Source: Xanthobacter flavus
GTDB lineage: Bacteria > Pseudomonadota > Alphaproteobacteria > Rhizobiales > Xanthobacteraceae
Length of the DNA stretch: 64,000 nt
Direction: 5' to 3'
NCBI RefSeq assembly: GCF_017875275.1
Contig: NZ_JAGGML010000001.1
Location: 3,369,001 to 3,433,000 of the forward strand
The translations under genes were made by a program, and so were the position numbers. This document shows positions 55,207-64,000 of this stretch, in pieces. The notes beneath the pieces are model-generated. The model saw only the letters and a program-made list of their open reading frames with translations. It was not told the DNA's origin and searched no databases. Positions within the stretch are counted from its first letter, which is position 1. Every line of letters begins with the position of its first letter.

Positions 55207-57410
55207 CAGTGTTCTCCCGCATGTACGAAGAGGAGGGTGGAGAGGGGGGGGAGTGTGAGGTCGAGGCTCTGGCCTTCGCCGTGGGCGGGCGCGTCCCGCG
55301 TTTCGACGCCGCCGTAATTGCCCATGCCGGAGCCGCCATAGAGGGGGGCGTCCGAGTTCAGCACCTCGCGCCAGCGGCCGGCATGGGGCACCCCGATGCG
55401 GTAGCCCTGCCGGGGCACCGGCGTGAGGTTGATGACCGCCAGAACCGGCGCTGCATCGGGGGCGAGGCGCAGGAAGGAGAGGACGCTGTTCTCCGCGTCA
55501 TCGCCGACAATCCAGCGGAAGCCCTCGGGCTGGTCATCGAGCGCATGCAGCGCGGGCCATTCGCGATAGGTGCGATTGAGGTCGCGCACGAGGCTCTGGA
55601 TGCCGCGATGGGCGGGATCATCCAGCAGGAACCAGTCGATCTCCCGGTCGTGGCTCCACTCGCGCTCCTGCCCGATCTCCCCGCCCATGAAGAGCAGCTT
55701 CTTGCCGGGATGGGTCCACATGAGGCCGAGCAGCGCCCTGAGGTTCGCCCGCTTCTGCCAGGTGTCGCCCGGCATCTTGCCGATGAGCGAGCCCTTCCCG
55801 TGCACCACCTCGTCATGGGAGAGGGGCAGAACGAAGCGCTCGGAGAAGGCGTAGACGAGGGAGAAGGTCAGCTCGCCATGGTGGTGGCGGCGATAGATGG
55901 GCTCGCGCGCCATGTAATGGAGCGTGTCGTGCATCCACCCCATGTTCCACTTGTAGGAAAAACCGAGGCCGCCCTCCTCGGTGGGCCGGCTGACGCCGGG
56001 CCATGCGGTGGATTCCTCGGCCAGCGTGATGGCGCCGGGGCAACGCTCCGCCACCACCGCATTGAGGTGGCGCAGGAAGTCCACGGATTCCAGATTTTCC
56101 CGCCCGCCGAAGCGGTTGGGGATCCACTCGCCGGCCTTCCGGCTGTAGTCGCGGTAGAGCATGGAGGCGACCGCATCCACCCGCAGCCCGTCCACGTGGA
56201 AATGCTCCAGCCAGTGGAGCGCCGAGGCGATGAGGAAGCCCGCCACCTCGCGTCGGCCGAGGTTGTAGATCAGCGTGTTCCAATCCTGATGGAAGCCCTC
56301 GCGCGGGTCGGCATGCTCATAGAGCGCGGTGCCGTCGAAATGGGCGAGGCCGTGGGCGTCGGACGGGAAATGCGCCGGCACGAAATCGATGATGACCCCG
56401 ATGTCCGCGCGGTGGCAGGCATCGACGAAGGCGGCGAAATCCTCCGGCTCGCCGAAGCGGCGGGAGGGTGCGAAGAGGCCGAGGGGCTGATAGCCCCACG
56501 AGCCGGTGAAGGGATGCTCCGTCACCGGCAGCAGCTCCACATGGGTGAAGCCGAGGTCCTTCACATAAGGCACCAGCCGCTCGGCGAGGCCGAGCCAGGA
56601 GAGCGGCTCCCCCGTCGCCGGATCGCGCAGCCACGAGCCGGCATGCACCTCATAGATGCTGATGGGCGCGGAGGGCGCGTTGCGCGCGGCGCGTGCGGCC
56701 ATATAGGCGCTGTCGCGCCAGCGGTGAACGCGCGGCGTCGGCACCACGGAGGCCGTCTGAGGCGGCAGCTGCGTCGCCCGCGCCACCGGGTCCGCCTTCA
56801 GCGGCAGGCGCGCGCCATCCGGCCCGAGGATCTCGTATTTGTAGAGCGCGCCGGGGCCAACGCGGGGAATGAAGATTTCGAACACGCCGCTGGCGCCGCG
56901 CCGCCGCATGGCATGGCGGCGGCCATCCCAGCCGTTGAAATCGCCCACCACGCTCACGCGCCGCGCATTGGGCGCCCACACGGCGAAGCGCGTGCCGGCA
57001 ACGCCCTCCACCGTCACCGGCGCTGCGCCGAGCGCATCCGTGAGGCGGAAGTGGCGGCCTTCGGAGAAGAGATGCAGGTCGAGATCGCCGAGCAGCAGGC
57101 CGAACGCGTAAGGGTCCTCCGTCTCCTGCGTTGTCTCGCCCCACTGAATGGACAGCGCATAGGCGCCTTCCGGCAGCGGGCCGCAGAACAAGCCTTCGAC
57201 GGGTCCCTGTTCCAGAAACAGCGTCTGCGATCCCGCCTTCGGCCGCACCGCCACCGCCTGCGCGCCCGGCACGAACACGCGCACGAAGCGGCCGTGCGGC
57301 CCCTCGTGCGGGCCGAGCACGGCGAAGGGGTCTTCCAGCCGCCCGCTCGCGAGCTGATCGAGAATGGCGGGGTCGAGCGGCGGCACGCGGCTCATATGAA
57401 CGTGGTTCAT
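55206..57410 (-). CDS. glgB: 1,4-alpha-glucan branching enzyme GlgB
   Basis: A 734-aa GH13 enzyme that introduces alpha-1,6 branches. Two N-terminal beta domains (residues 1-250, the second with [20 protein letters not shown]) precede [48 protein letters not shown] (nucleophile Asp), [16 protein letters not shown] (Glu) and [15 protein letters not shown]. It overlaps treS by 4 bases upstream and glgX by 1 base downstream. With GlgE it builds branched glucan from maltose-1-phosphate. Confidence 0.97.
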
Positions 57411-60400
57411 GCGCGGGCATCCGGCGCCAGATCGGAGACGAGGCGGGCGAGGCTGCCGAGGGCGATGGGGAGCCAGTCCGGCCGATTGTCCATTTCGTAG
57501 GTCACCTCATAGGCCGCCTTCTCCAGGAGGAAGAGGCGCAGCAAGGCCTCGTCGCGCTTCGCCTCCGCGCCGCCAGCTTCGATGCCGGCGCCCCGGCGAT
57601 AGGCGTCGAGCAAGGCCTGCGGGATGCGTGCCTGGAAGAGATCCGCGAGGCGGCCGAAATTGGCGTCGCCGGCCGCCTGCGAGGGGCGGCGGCGGGCGCG
57701 CACGGCATAATCCAGCGAGCGCAGGATGCCGGCCACGTCCCGCCATCCGCTGTCCTTGGCGCGGCGGGCCTCCACCGGCAAAGCGGGCTCGCCCTCGAAA
57801 TCGATGATGACCGCGTCGCCCTGCGCCACCAGCACCTGTCCCAGATGGAAATCGCCGTGGATGCGATGCAGCCGGGCGCCTTCGCCGGCAGCGATGAGCC
57901 GCTCGATCTCGGTGGTCAGTGCGGCGCGCCGGTCGAGGATGCAGGCCGCTTTTTCGCGGTCACGCTCGGCAAGGGTGTCGAGGCGGTCGGCAAGCCCGTT
58001 CAGCGCGGCGTCGATGCGCCCGCCGATGCGGCTGCGCCAGGCGTCCAGCGCCGCGCGGCCGGCGGGCTCGGGCGAGAAGGCCGGGTCTTCGGTGTCCGCG
58101 GCGAGCAGCCGGTGCATCTCGCCGAGGTGCAGGCCCAGATGCTCGGTGAAGCGCAGATAGGGAGCGATGAGGTCTTCCTGCTGGCTGCCCTCATGGTCCA
58201 CCTCGTGACCGATCTCGTCGGCGGCGCGCTGGAGAAATGAGAGGGTGAAGGTCCAGGCATCGCCCTCGCCGGCCACATAGGCCTGGAGCACCGCGAGCAC
58301 CTGCGGCGCGCCGCCCTCCGGCTCGTGCACGATCTCGCCCAGCAGCGTCGCCGTGTTGGCGAAGCCCCGCTCCGTGAGCGCCCGGCTCATCTCCGCCTCG
58401 GGATGGATGCCGGGCGTGATGCGGCGGAACAACTTCAGAATGGCCTTGTCGCCGTAGATGAGAGAAGAATTGGACTGTTCCGCCGAAAGAAATCGCACCG
58501 GGGCACCCTCGGGCGTCGCTGCGGGATCGAAAGCCTCCGTTCGGCGGAAAACGATGCGGCCTTGCGAGCTTGGAACCTCGCCATTGGCGGCGATGAGCTC
58601 CATCACGTCGGCGGCGAACTCGGGCAGCGCGAATGCATCGGTGAGATAGCCGGTGCGCCGCCCGCGCCGCACGCGGGCCAGGGCGAGCTGCTGGGGCAGG
58701 GACTGGCCGGCCTCGTCATCCCAGGAGATGCCCACGGGAATCTGGTAGAGGTCCGATCCGCCGGCCCGCTTGGTCTCCACCATCACGAAGGCGCGCTCGC
58801 GCTTCTTGCCAAGGCGTGCCGTCATGGCGACGCGGGCGGATTGGAGCGCATCGGCCTTGCCCGCGAACCAGCGGCGCTTGGGCAGATAGGCCGGCAACAC
58901 GTCGGCCTCGAAGCTCTTGCGGTGGGCGGCGGTGATCATCTCCTCCGGCGCCCCCTTCAAGACGAAGGTGAGATATTCGGGCATGGCCTCGGGCGCCGGT
59001 GTGTGCCAGTCCGGCGATTGCGCGTCGGTGGCGAGGAGGAACCAGTAGAAGCCGTAGGGCGGCAGCGTCAGCAGATAGGTGAGTTGGCCGATGGGCGGGA
59101 AGGGCGAGGAACCGAGCAGTTCCAGCGGAATGCGGCCGGCAAATTCCGAGAGGTCCACCTCCACCGCCTGCGGCGAGCGCGACAGATTGGCGACGCACAA
59201 CAGCGTTTCGCCCTGGTGTTCGCGCAGATAAGCGAAGACTTTGCGGTTCTTCGGATAGAGAAAGCGCAGCGTACCGCGCCCAAAGGCGGGATGGGCGCGA
59301 CGCACGGAGAGGAGCTTGCGCGTCCAGTTGAGCAGCGAGTGGGTGTCGCGGCTCTGCGCCTCCACATTGATGGCCTGGAAGCCGTAGAGCGGGTCCTGGA
59401 TGGGCGGCAGCACGAGGCTCGCGGGGTCGGCCTTGGAGAAGCCGCCATTGCGATCCGGCGACCATTGCATGGGCGTGCGCACGCCGTCGCGATCGCCGAG
59501 GAAGATGTTGTCGCCCATGCCGATTTCGTCACCGTAATACATCACGGGCGTGCCGGGCATGGAGAGGAGCAGCGACTTCATCAGCTCCACCCGCCGGCGG
59601 TCGCGCTGGAGCAGGGGCGCGAGGCGGCGGCGGATGCCGAGATTGATGCGGGCGCGCCGGTCGGCGGCGTAGAAATTCCAGAGGTAATCGCGCTCGCTGT
59701 CGGTGACCATCTCCAGCGTCAGCTCGTCATGATTGCGCAGGAAGATGGCCCACTGGCAGTTTTCCGGAATATCCGGCGTCTGGCGCATGATGTCCGTGAT
59801 GGGAAAACGGTCTTCCTGCGCGATCGCCATGTACATGCGCGGCATGAGCGGGAAGTGGAACGCCATGTGGCATTCGTCGCCCTCGCCGAAATACTGCTGC
59901 GTATCCTCCGGCCACATGTTGGCTTCGGCGAGCAGGAGGCGGCCGGGATAGGCGGCGTCCAGCTCCGCGCGGATCGTCTTCAGGATGGCGTGGGTCTCGG
60001 GCAGATTCTCGTTGGAGGTGCCCTCGCGCTCCACCAGATAGGGCACGGCATCGAGCCTCAGGCCATCCACGCCGAGATCGAGCCAGAAGCGCATCACGCC
60101 CAGCACCGCCTTCAGCACGGCGGGATTGTCGAAGTTGAGATCGGGCTGGTGGGAATAGAAACGATGCCAGAAATACGCGCCGGCCACCGGGTCCCACGTC
60201 CAGTTCGACTTCTCGGCGTCGAGGAAAATGATGCGCGTTCCGGCGTAGGCGTGGTCATTGTCGGACCAGACGTAGAAATTGCGGTGCGCCGAGCCGGGCT
60301 TCGCCTGCCGCGCGCGCTGGAACCAGGGGTGCTGGTCGCTGGTGTGGTTGATGACCAGCTCGGTGATGACCCGCATGCCGCGCGCATGAGCCTCGCGGAT

Positions 60401-60703
60401 GAAGCGGCGCGCGTCGGCCATGGTCCCGTAATCGGGATGGACGTTCTTGTATTCGGAAATGTCGTAGCCGTCATCCCGCCGGGGGGAGGGATAGAAGGGC
60501 AGCAGCCAGATGCAGGTGACGCCAAGGCTTGCGATGTAATCGAGCTTGGAGATCAGCCCCGCGAAGTCGCCGATGCCGTCGTCATTGGCATCGAAGAAGG
60601 ACTTCACATGTAATTGGTAGATCACCGCGTCCTTGTACCAGAGCGCGTCGTCGTCGCTGGTGGTGGCCGGCGCGGAAGAGGTGGGGGCGGAATGGACGTT
60701 CAT
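57407..60703 (-). CDS. treS: TreS-Mak fusion: trehalose synthase joined to maltokinase
   Basis: A 1098-aa bifunctional protein. Residues about 15-560 are the GH13 trehalose synthase/isomerase (trehalose to maltose): [31 protein letters not shown] (nucleophile Asp), [20 protein letters not shown] (Glu) and [13 protein letters not shown]. Residues about 640-1090 are a maltokinase: [36 protein letters not shown] and [20 protein letters not shown] with downstream IDFEGEP, the kinase-like catalytic site. It makes maltose-1-phosphate for GlgE. Start ATG 60703 overlaps the glgE stop by 4 bases; an open frame continuing upstream is not part of the protein. Confidence 0.96.
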   Translation of the reverse strand: MNVHSAPTSSAPATTSDDDALWYKDAVIYQLHVKSFFDANDDGIGDFAGLISKLDYIASLGVTCIWLLPFYPSPRRDDGYDISEYKNVHPDYGTMADARRFIREAHARGMRVITELVINHTSDQHPWFQRARQAKPGSAHRNFYVWSDNDHAYAGTRIIFLDAEKSNWTWDPVAGAYFWHRFYSHQPDLNFDNPAVLKAVLGVMRFWLDLGVDGLRLDAVPYLVEREGTSNENLPETHAILKTIRAELDAAYPGRLLLAEANMWPEDTQQYFGEGDECHMAFHFPLMPRMYMAIAQEDRFPITDIMRQTPDIPENCQWAIFLRNHDELTLEMVTDSERDYLWNFYAADRRARINLGIRRRLAPLLQRDRRRVELMKSLLLSMPGTPVMYYGDEIGMGDNIFLGDRDGVRTPMQWSPDRNGGFSKADPASLVLPPIQDPLYGFQAINVEAQSRDTHSLLNWTRKLLSVRRAHPAFGRGTLRFLYPKNRKVFAYLREHQGETLLCVANLSRSPQAVEVDLSEFAGRIPLELLGSSPFPPIGQLTYLLTLPPYGFYWFLLATDAQSPDWHTPAPEAMPEYLTFVLKGAPEEMITAAHRKSFEADVLPAYLPKRRWFAGKADALQSARVAMTARLGKKRERAFVMVETKRAGGSDLYQIPVGISWDDEAGQSLPQQLALARVRRGRRTGYLTDAFALPEFAADVMELIAANGEVPSSQGRIVFRRTEAFDPAATPEGAPVRFLSAEQSNSSLIYGDKAILKLFRRITPGIHPEAEMSRALTERGFANTATLLGEIVHEPEGGAPQVLAVLQAYVAGEGDAWTFTLSFLQRAADEIGHEVDHEGSQQEDLIAPYLRFTEHLGLHLGEMHRLLAADTEDPAFSPEPAGRAALDAWRSRIGGRIDAALNGLADRLDTLAERDREKAACILDRRAALTTEIERLIAAGEGARLHRIHGDFHLGQVLVAQGDAVIIDFEGEPALPVEARRAKDSGWRDVAGILRSLDYAVRARRRPSQAAGDANFGRLADLFQARIPQALLDAYRRGAGIEAGGAEAKRDEALLRLFLLEKAAYEVTYEMDNRPDWLPIALGSLARLVSDLAPDARA

Positions 60704-63700
60704 ACGACGCCTCCCACGGGGCGGATGCGCCAGATGGCGTAGGGCAAATCGGCCGGGTCGAGGTGAAGGTTCTGCATCTTGCCGGTCCAGGTGAAACGGG
60801 TGTCGCGCAACAAATCCTCGACCTCCACGGAGGCATGGTCGGGCAGGCCGAATTCCCACAGGGGGAGTTCGAAGGCGGCGCTGCGCGGTGCGTGGGGATC
60901 GAGGCTCACCGCCACGAGCACCATCTCGTCCTCGCCGGGCAGGCGTTTGCCGAAGTAGAGAATCTGATCGTCGAAGGCGTTGTAGAAGGTGACGTTGAGA
61001 TGGCTCTGCAGCGCCGGATAAGCGCGGCGGATGGCGTTGAGGCGGGTGATCTCGGCGACGATATTGCCGGGCGCTGCGTAGTCGCGCGGCCGGACCTCGT
61101 ATTTCTCGCTGTTGAGATACTCTTCCTTCCCCGGCACAGGCTCCGCCTCGCACAGTTCGAAGCCGGAATAGAGGCCCCACAGACCCGAGAGCATGGAGGC
61201 AAGCGCGGCGCGGATGAGGAAGCCGGGGCGGCCCGAGCGCTGGAGGAAATAGGGGTTGATGTCCGGCGTGTTGACGAAGAAGTGCGGGCGGTAGATGTCC
61301 CGCGCCGGTGCACGGTTCAGCTCTTCCAGATAGTCGCGCAGCTCGGCCTTCGTATTGCGCCAGGTGAAGTAGGTGTAGGACTGGGAAAAGCCGATCTTGC
61401 CCAGGCGATACATCAGCTTCGGCCGCGTGAAGGCCTCGGCGAGGAAGATCACGCCGGGGTCGCGGCTGCGGATGTCGGCGATCAGCCACTCCCAGAAGGG
61501 GAAGGGCTTGGTGTGGGGATTGTCCACCCGGAAGATGCGCACGCCGAGGCGCACCCAGCCCTCCACCACATCGCGCAAGGCGAGCCAGAGGTCCGGCACC
61601 GCGCCCTTGGCATAGAAGTCGACGTTGACGATGTCCTCGTATTTCTTCGGCGGGTTCTCGGCGTAGCGGATGGTGCCGTCCGGCCGCCACTGGAACCAGT
61701 CCGGATGCGCCTTCAGCCAGGGATGGTCTGGCGAGCACTGGATGGCGAAGTCGAGCGCGATCTCCAGCCCCTCGTCCCGTGCCGCCGCGACGAGCGCGCG
61801 GAAATCCTCGAAGCTCCCCAGATCGGGATGGATGGCCTCGTGCCCGCCCGCCTCGGCGCCGATGGCATAGGGGCTGCCGGGATCATCCGGGCCGGCGCTG
61901 AGCGAATTGTTGCGGCCCTTGCGGTGGGTGCGGCCGATGGGATGGATGGGCGGGAAATAGAGCACGTCGAAGCCCATGTCCCTGATGGCCGGCAGCCGCC
62001 CGATGACGTCACGCAGCGTGCCGTGGCGGGTGGCGTCGTCGGTGACGGAGCGGGGAAACAGCTCGTACCAGCTGGCGAATTGCGCGGCTTCGCGGTCGCA
62101 TTCGATGGGGTAGGGCTGCTGCCCGCCGGTGGCGAAGGCGCGCGGCTCGGCCTCGGCCATGGCGGCGGCGAGGGCAGGCGAGAGCAGCGCCTCCACGGCG
62201 GCGGCCTCGCTGCCCTTCAGCCGCTTGAGATGATCGCGGATCACGCTGCGCACGGCCTTCGGCGCACGCTCCTGCGCGGTCTCAAGCAAGTCTCGCCCTT
62301 CGGCAACCTCCACCGCCAGAGCCTGACCGGCCTCGCGCTTCTTGCCGAGATCGCGGCGGAAGGTGCCGAAATGGTCCCACCACGCCTCCACGAGAAATTC
62401 GTGGCGGCCGACGCGCAGAAGCGGAAAACGCGCCTGCCAGCGGTCGTTCACCGTGGGCACCATCGGCACGCGCTGCCACGTCTTCTCGTCCACCGCGCGC
62501 CAGCGCAGTTCGGCGGCGAGCTTCTCGTGGCCGTCGGAGAAAATGTCCGCCTCCACCGTCACCACGTCGCCCACGCAGCGCTTTACCGCGAAGCGGCCGC
62601 CGTCCACGCTCGGCGTCACCCGCTCGATGGCGATGCGCGGCGCGGCGATGAAGGGGGCAACCTCCTGGCGCGGAGCGAGGATCGGGGCGGTGGGGGAGAG
62701 ATCCATGGCAGCCGTTCCGCCCGGGGGCAGTTCGTCGGCGACGGGGCCGGCGAGCGCGAGGCCGAGGCGTGCCGCAGTCTGTCGCGCGCTCAGGGGCGCG
62801 GGTTGCGTCAGGTCGGCATTGAAGGCGAGGAGCCGGGCGCCGCCGGGGCCATCGGCCTTGACCAGCGTCGCCGGCGCGCCGGGCGCGGTGAGCTGGCGGA
62901 GGCGGCGCACAGTGAACGACTGCGTGTTGAGCGCGGCGATCTCGGCGGAAAGGTCGAAGCTCTCAGCCGCGATTAAGTCTTCGTCAGCCAAGTCTTCGCC
63001 AGCCAAGTCTTCGCCAGCGTCGTGCGCCGCCATGAAGGGCGTGCGCGCGCCGTGCTCGAAGCCCATGGGCATGAGCCAGCCATCAGTAAGCTGCGCGGCG
63101 GCGGCCAGCGCAAGGCGGTGGCTCGCCTCCGCGGCCGCTTCCGGCACCCGCGCGGCGAGGCGCTGGCCGAAGGGATCGTCGCAGAAGGCGAGCAGCCGCG
63201 CGTAGGGGCGCAGCGCGTTGACTTCGTCCACCAGCCAGGGTGCGCGGCCATCCCACCAGGCGGTGGAAGAGGTGACGAAATCGAAGGCGGAGGCGAGATC
63301 GCGCACCCGCTCGCGCGGCAGCCCGGGCGTCCAGCCCACCGCCACCAGTCCCGCGTCGCGCGTCGGGCCGAGAAGGCGCCGCCAGATGTCGGCGGGCAGC
63401 GCGCCGGCATCGTGGCAGCGCACGCCGCTGATGCCGGCGCGCCGCCAGCGGTCGAGATGCCCGGACCAGAAGGCGATGAAGCGGTCGGCGTCCGCATCGT
63501 CGGAAAGCGTCACGGTGTGGCCGGCGGCGGCGGAAGAGACGCGCGGGTCGCCTTCGCGCGCATTGCCGCTCCAGCACTCCGGCAGGGCCGTGAGAAGGTC
63601 GCCATTGCCGGCGCGGGTGCAGGCAAGGTCGAGAAACAAGGCGAGGCCGTGGGCGGCAGCCGCTTCGGCGAGATCGGCGAAAGCCGCGTCCGGCGTCTCA

Positions 63701-63942
63701 CCATCGAAGGGCTGCGCGAGGCTGTCGAGCGTCCGGGTGGCGAACCAGCTGTGCGGCTCCACGGGGAAGGGCCAGCCGAGGAGCAGCGTGTCGAAGCCGA
63801 GCGCGGCGATGCGCTTCAGAAGGGCGTCCCGCGCCGCGCCGTCTGGCAGCGCCCGCGCAGGCACATGATACAGCCGAGGCCGCGTCTCGTCCGACACCCG
63901 GGGCATGCGCCCATATTCGCCCTCCATCGCCTGATGGTGCAC
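60700..63942 (-). CDS. glgE: GlgE maltosyltransferase with a large degenerate N-terminal domain
   Basis: Transfers maltose from maltose-1-phosphate to the end of an alpha-1,4-glucan. The GlgE part runs from about residue 430 ([20 protein letters not shown]) to the end, with [35 protein letters not shown] (nucleophile Asp), [18 protein letters not shown] (Glu) and [15 protein letters not shown]. At 1080 aa it is about 400 longer than mycobacterial GlgE. The added N terminus looks like a GH13 barrel ([24 protein letters not shown]) without the catalytic Glu. The start is a GTG at 63942 with GAGGG 6 bases upstream; ATGs at 63927 and 63906 are alternatives. First gene of the operon. Confidence 0.94.
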   Translation of the reverse strand: MHHQAMEGEYGRMPRVSDETRPRLYHVPARALPDGAARDALLKRIAALGFDTLLLGWPFPVEPHSWFATRTLDSLAQPFDGETPDAAFADLAEAAAAHGLALFLDLACTRAGNGDLLTALPECWSGNAREGDPRVSSAAAGHTVTLSDDADADRFIAFWSGHLDRWRRAGISGVRCHDAGALPADIWRRLLGPTRDAGLVAVGWTPGLPRERVRDLASAFDFVTSSTAWWDGRAPWLVDEVNALRPYARLLAFCDDPFGQRLAARVPEAAAEASHRLALAAAAQLTDGWLMPMGFEHGARTPFMAAHDAGEDLAGEDLADEDLIAAESFDLSAEIAALNTQSFTVRRLRQLTAPGAPATLVKADGPGGARLLAFNADLTQPAPLSARQTAARLGLALAGPVADELPPGGTAAMDLSPTAPILAPRQEVAPFIAAPRIAIERVTPSVDGGRFAVKRCVGDVVTVEADIFSDGHEKLAAELRWRAVDEKTWQRVPMVPTVNDRWQARFPLLRVGRHEFLVEAWWDHFGTFRRDLGKKREAGQALAVEVAEGRDLLETAQERAPKAVRSVIRDHLKRLKGSEAAAVEALLSPALAAAMAEAEPRAFATGGQQPYPIECDREAAQFASWYELFPRSVTDDATRHGTLRDVIGRLPAIRDMGFDVLYFPPIHPIGRTHRKGRNNSLSAGPDDPGSPYAIGAEAGGHEAIHPDLGSFEDFRALVAAARDEGLEIALDFAIQCSPDHPWLKAHPDWFQWRPDGTIRYAENPPKKYEDIVNVDFYAKGAVPDLWLALRDVVEGWVRLGVRIFRVDNPHTKPFPFWEWLIADIRSRDPGVIFLAEAFTRPKLMYRLGKIGFSQSYTYFTWRNTKAELRDYLEELNRAPARDIYRPHFFVNTPDINPYFLQRSGRPGFLIRAALASMLSGLWGLYSGFELCEAEPVPGKEEYLNSEKYEVRPRDYAAPGNIVAEITRLNAIRRAYPALQSHLNVTFYNAFDDQILYFGKRLPGEDEMVLVAVSLDPHAPRSAAFELPLWEFGLPDHASVEVEDLLRDTRFTWTGKMQNLHLDPADLPYAIWRIRPVGGVV
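62975..63019 (-). repeat. Three 15-bp tandem repeats inside glgE
   Basis: Units at 62975-62989, 62990-63004 and 63005-63019 differ from each other by one or two bases (consensus AAGTCTTCGCCAGCC). On the coding strand they specify GEDL/DEDL repeats ([15 protein letters not shown]) in the linker-like part of the N-terminal domain. The unit is a multiple of three, so copy-number change would keep the frame. Confidence 0.9.
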
Positions 63943-64000
63943 GTCTTGCCCTCGCCGATACCGTTTGCCTGCGGGGAGACAATGTCTTGGGCAGTGAGGG

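Noticed and set aside
57407-61738. Reading TreS as a 1443-aa protein
   Set aside because: The frame is open through glgE, but TreS homology begins at ATG 60703, which overlaps the glgE stop by ATGA like the other operon junctions.
62975-63019. Short tandem repeats as a CRISPR array
   Set aside because: Units are directly contiguous 15-mers without spacers and are inside a coding frame.

Overview
The window is GC-rich, densely coded DNA from an alphaproteobacterium of the order Hyphomicrobiales (Rhizobiales), most likely Xanthobacteraceae-like. The evidence is the pckA / chvI-chvG / hprK / EIIA-Man / HPr block typical of that order, a MucR/Ros regulator, and a GlgE-TreS trehalose/glucan cluster with the long rhizobial-type GlgE. 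No plasmid or phage module, insertion sequence or CRISPR array was seen. There is one tRNA, Arg(ACG).

Layout. 0-11.7 kb is core genome: msrB and a partial oligopeptidase B, mucR, pckA, a HugZ-like heme/FMN protein, the ChvI-ChvG two-component system, the nitrogen-type PTS (HprK, EIIA, HPr), an orphan histidine kinase and tRNA-Arg. 12.2-23.1 kb is accessory: a siderophore-interacting protein with an internally shortened MFS pump, a hydratase/aldolase/cyclase/MFS catabolic operon, and an exported metallo-hydrolase plus aldo/keto reductase pair. Each of these three modules faces a LysR regulator, and each divergent gap holds a LysR-type box. 23.3-29.4 kb is a five-gene catabolic operon (FMN 2-hydroxy-acid dehydrogenase, acetoacetate-decarboxylase-like protein, periplasmic binding protein, SDR, FAH hydrolase). 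It is read away from a GntR regulator with two winged-helix domains, and a perfect 30-bp palindrome lies between them. 30-34.7 kb is a sigma-54 unit: a PAS-AAA-Fis activator divergent from a canonical -24/-12 promoter that heads a hydroxyacyl-CoA dehydrogenase, 3-hydroxybutyrate dehydrogenase and a second, paralogous binding protein.

34.9-37.5 kb is a decay zone: a thiolase remnant, a MATE transporter with at least two frameshifts and an HWE histidine kinase with an in-frame stop. The last two are truncated against each other at one seam. 37.8-46.8 kb holds mixed housekeeping and accessory genes (58-aa protein, exonuclease III, alpha/beta hydrolase, a 25-aa membrane peptide, SDR, Coa1-like protein, Ntn hydrolase, bicupin, ArsH with an MFS transporter).

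46.8-63.9 kb is one seven-gene operon on the minus strand: glgE-treS/mak-glgB-glgX-treZ-malQ-treY. Every junction is a 4-base ATGA or 1-base TGATG overlap. The products can convert trehalose to branched alpha-glucan (TreS-Mak, GlgE, GlgB) and glucan back to trehalose (GlgX, MalQ, TreY, TreZ), so a closed trehalose-glucan cycle is transcribed as one translationally coupled unit.
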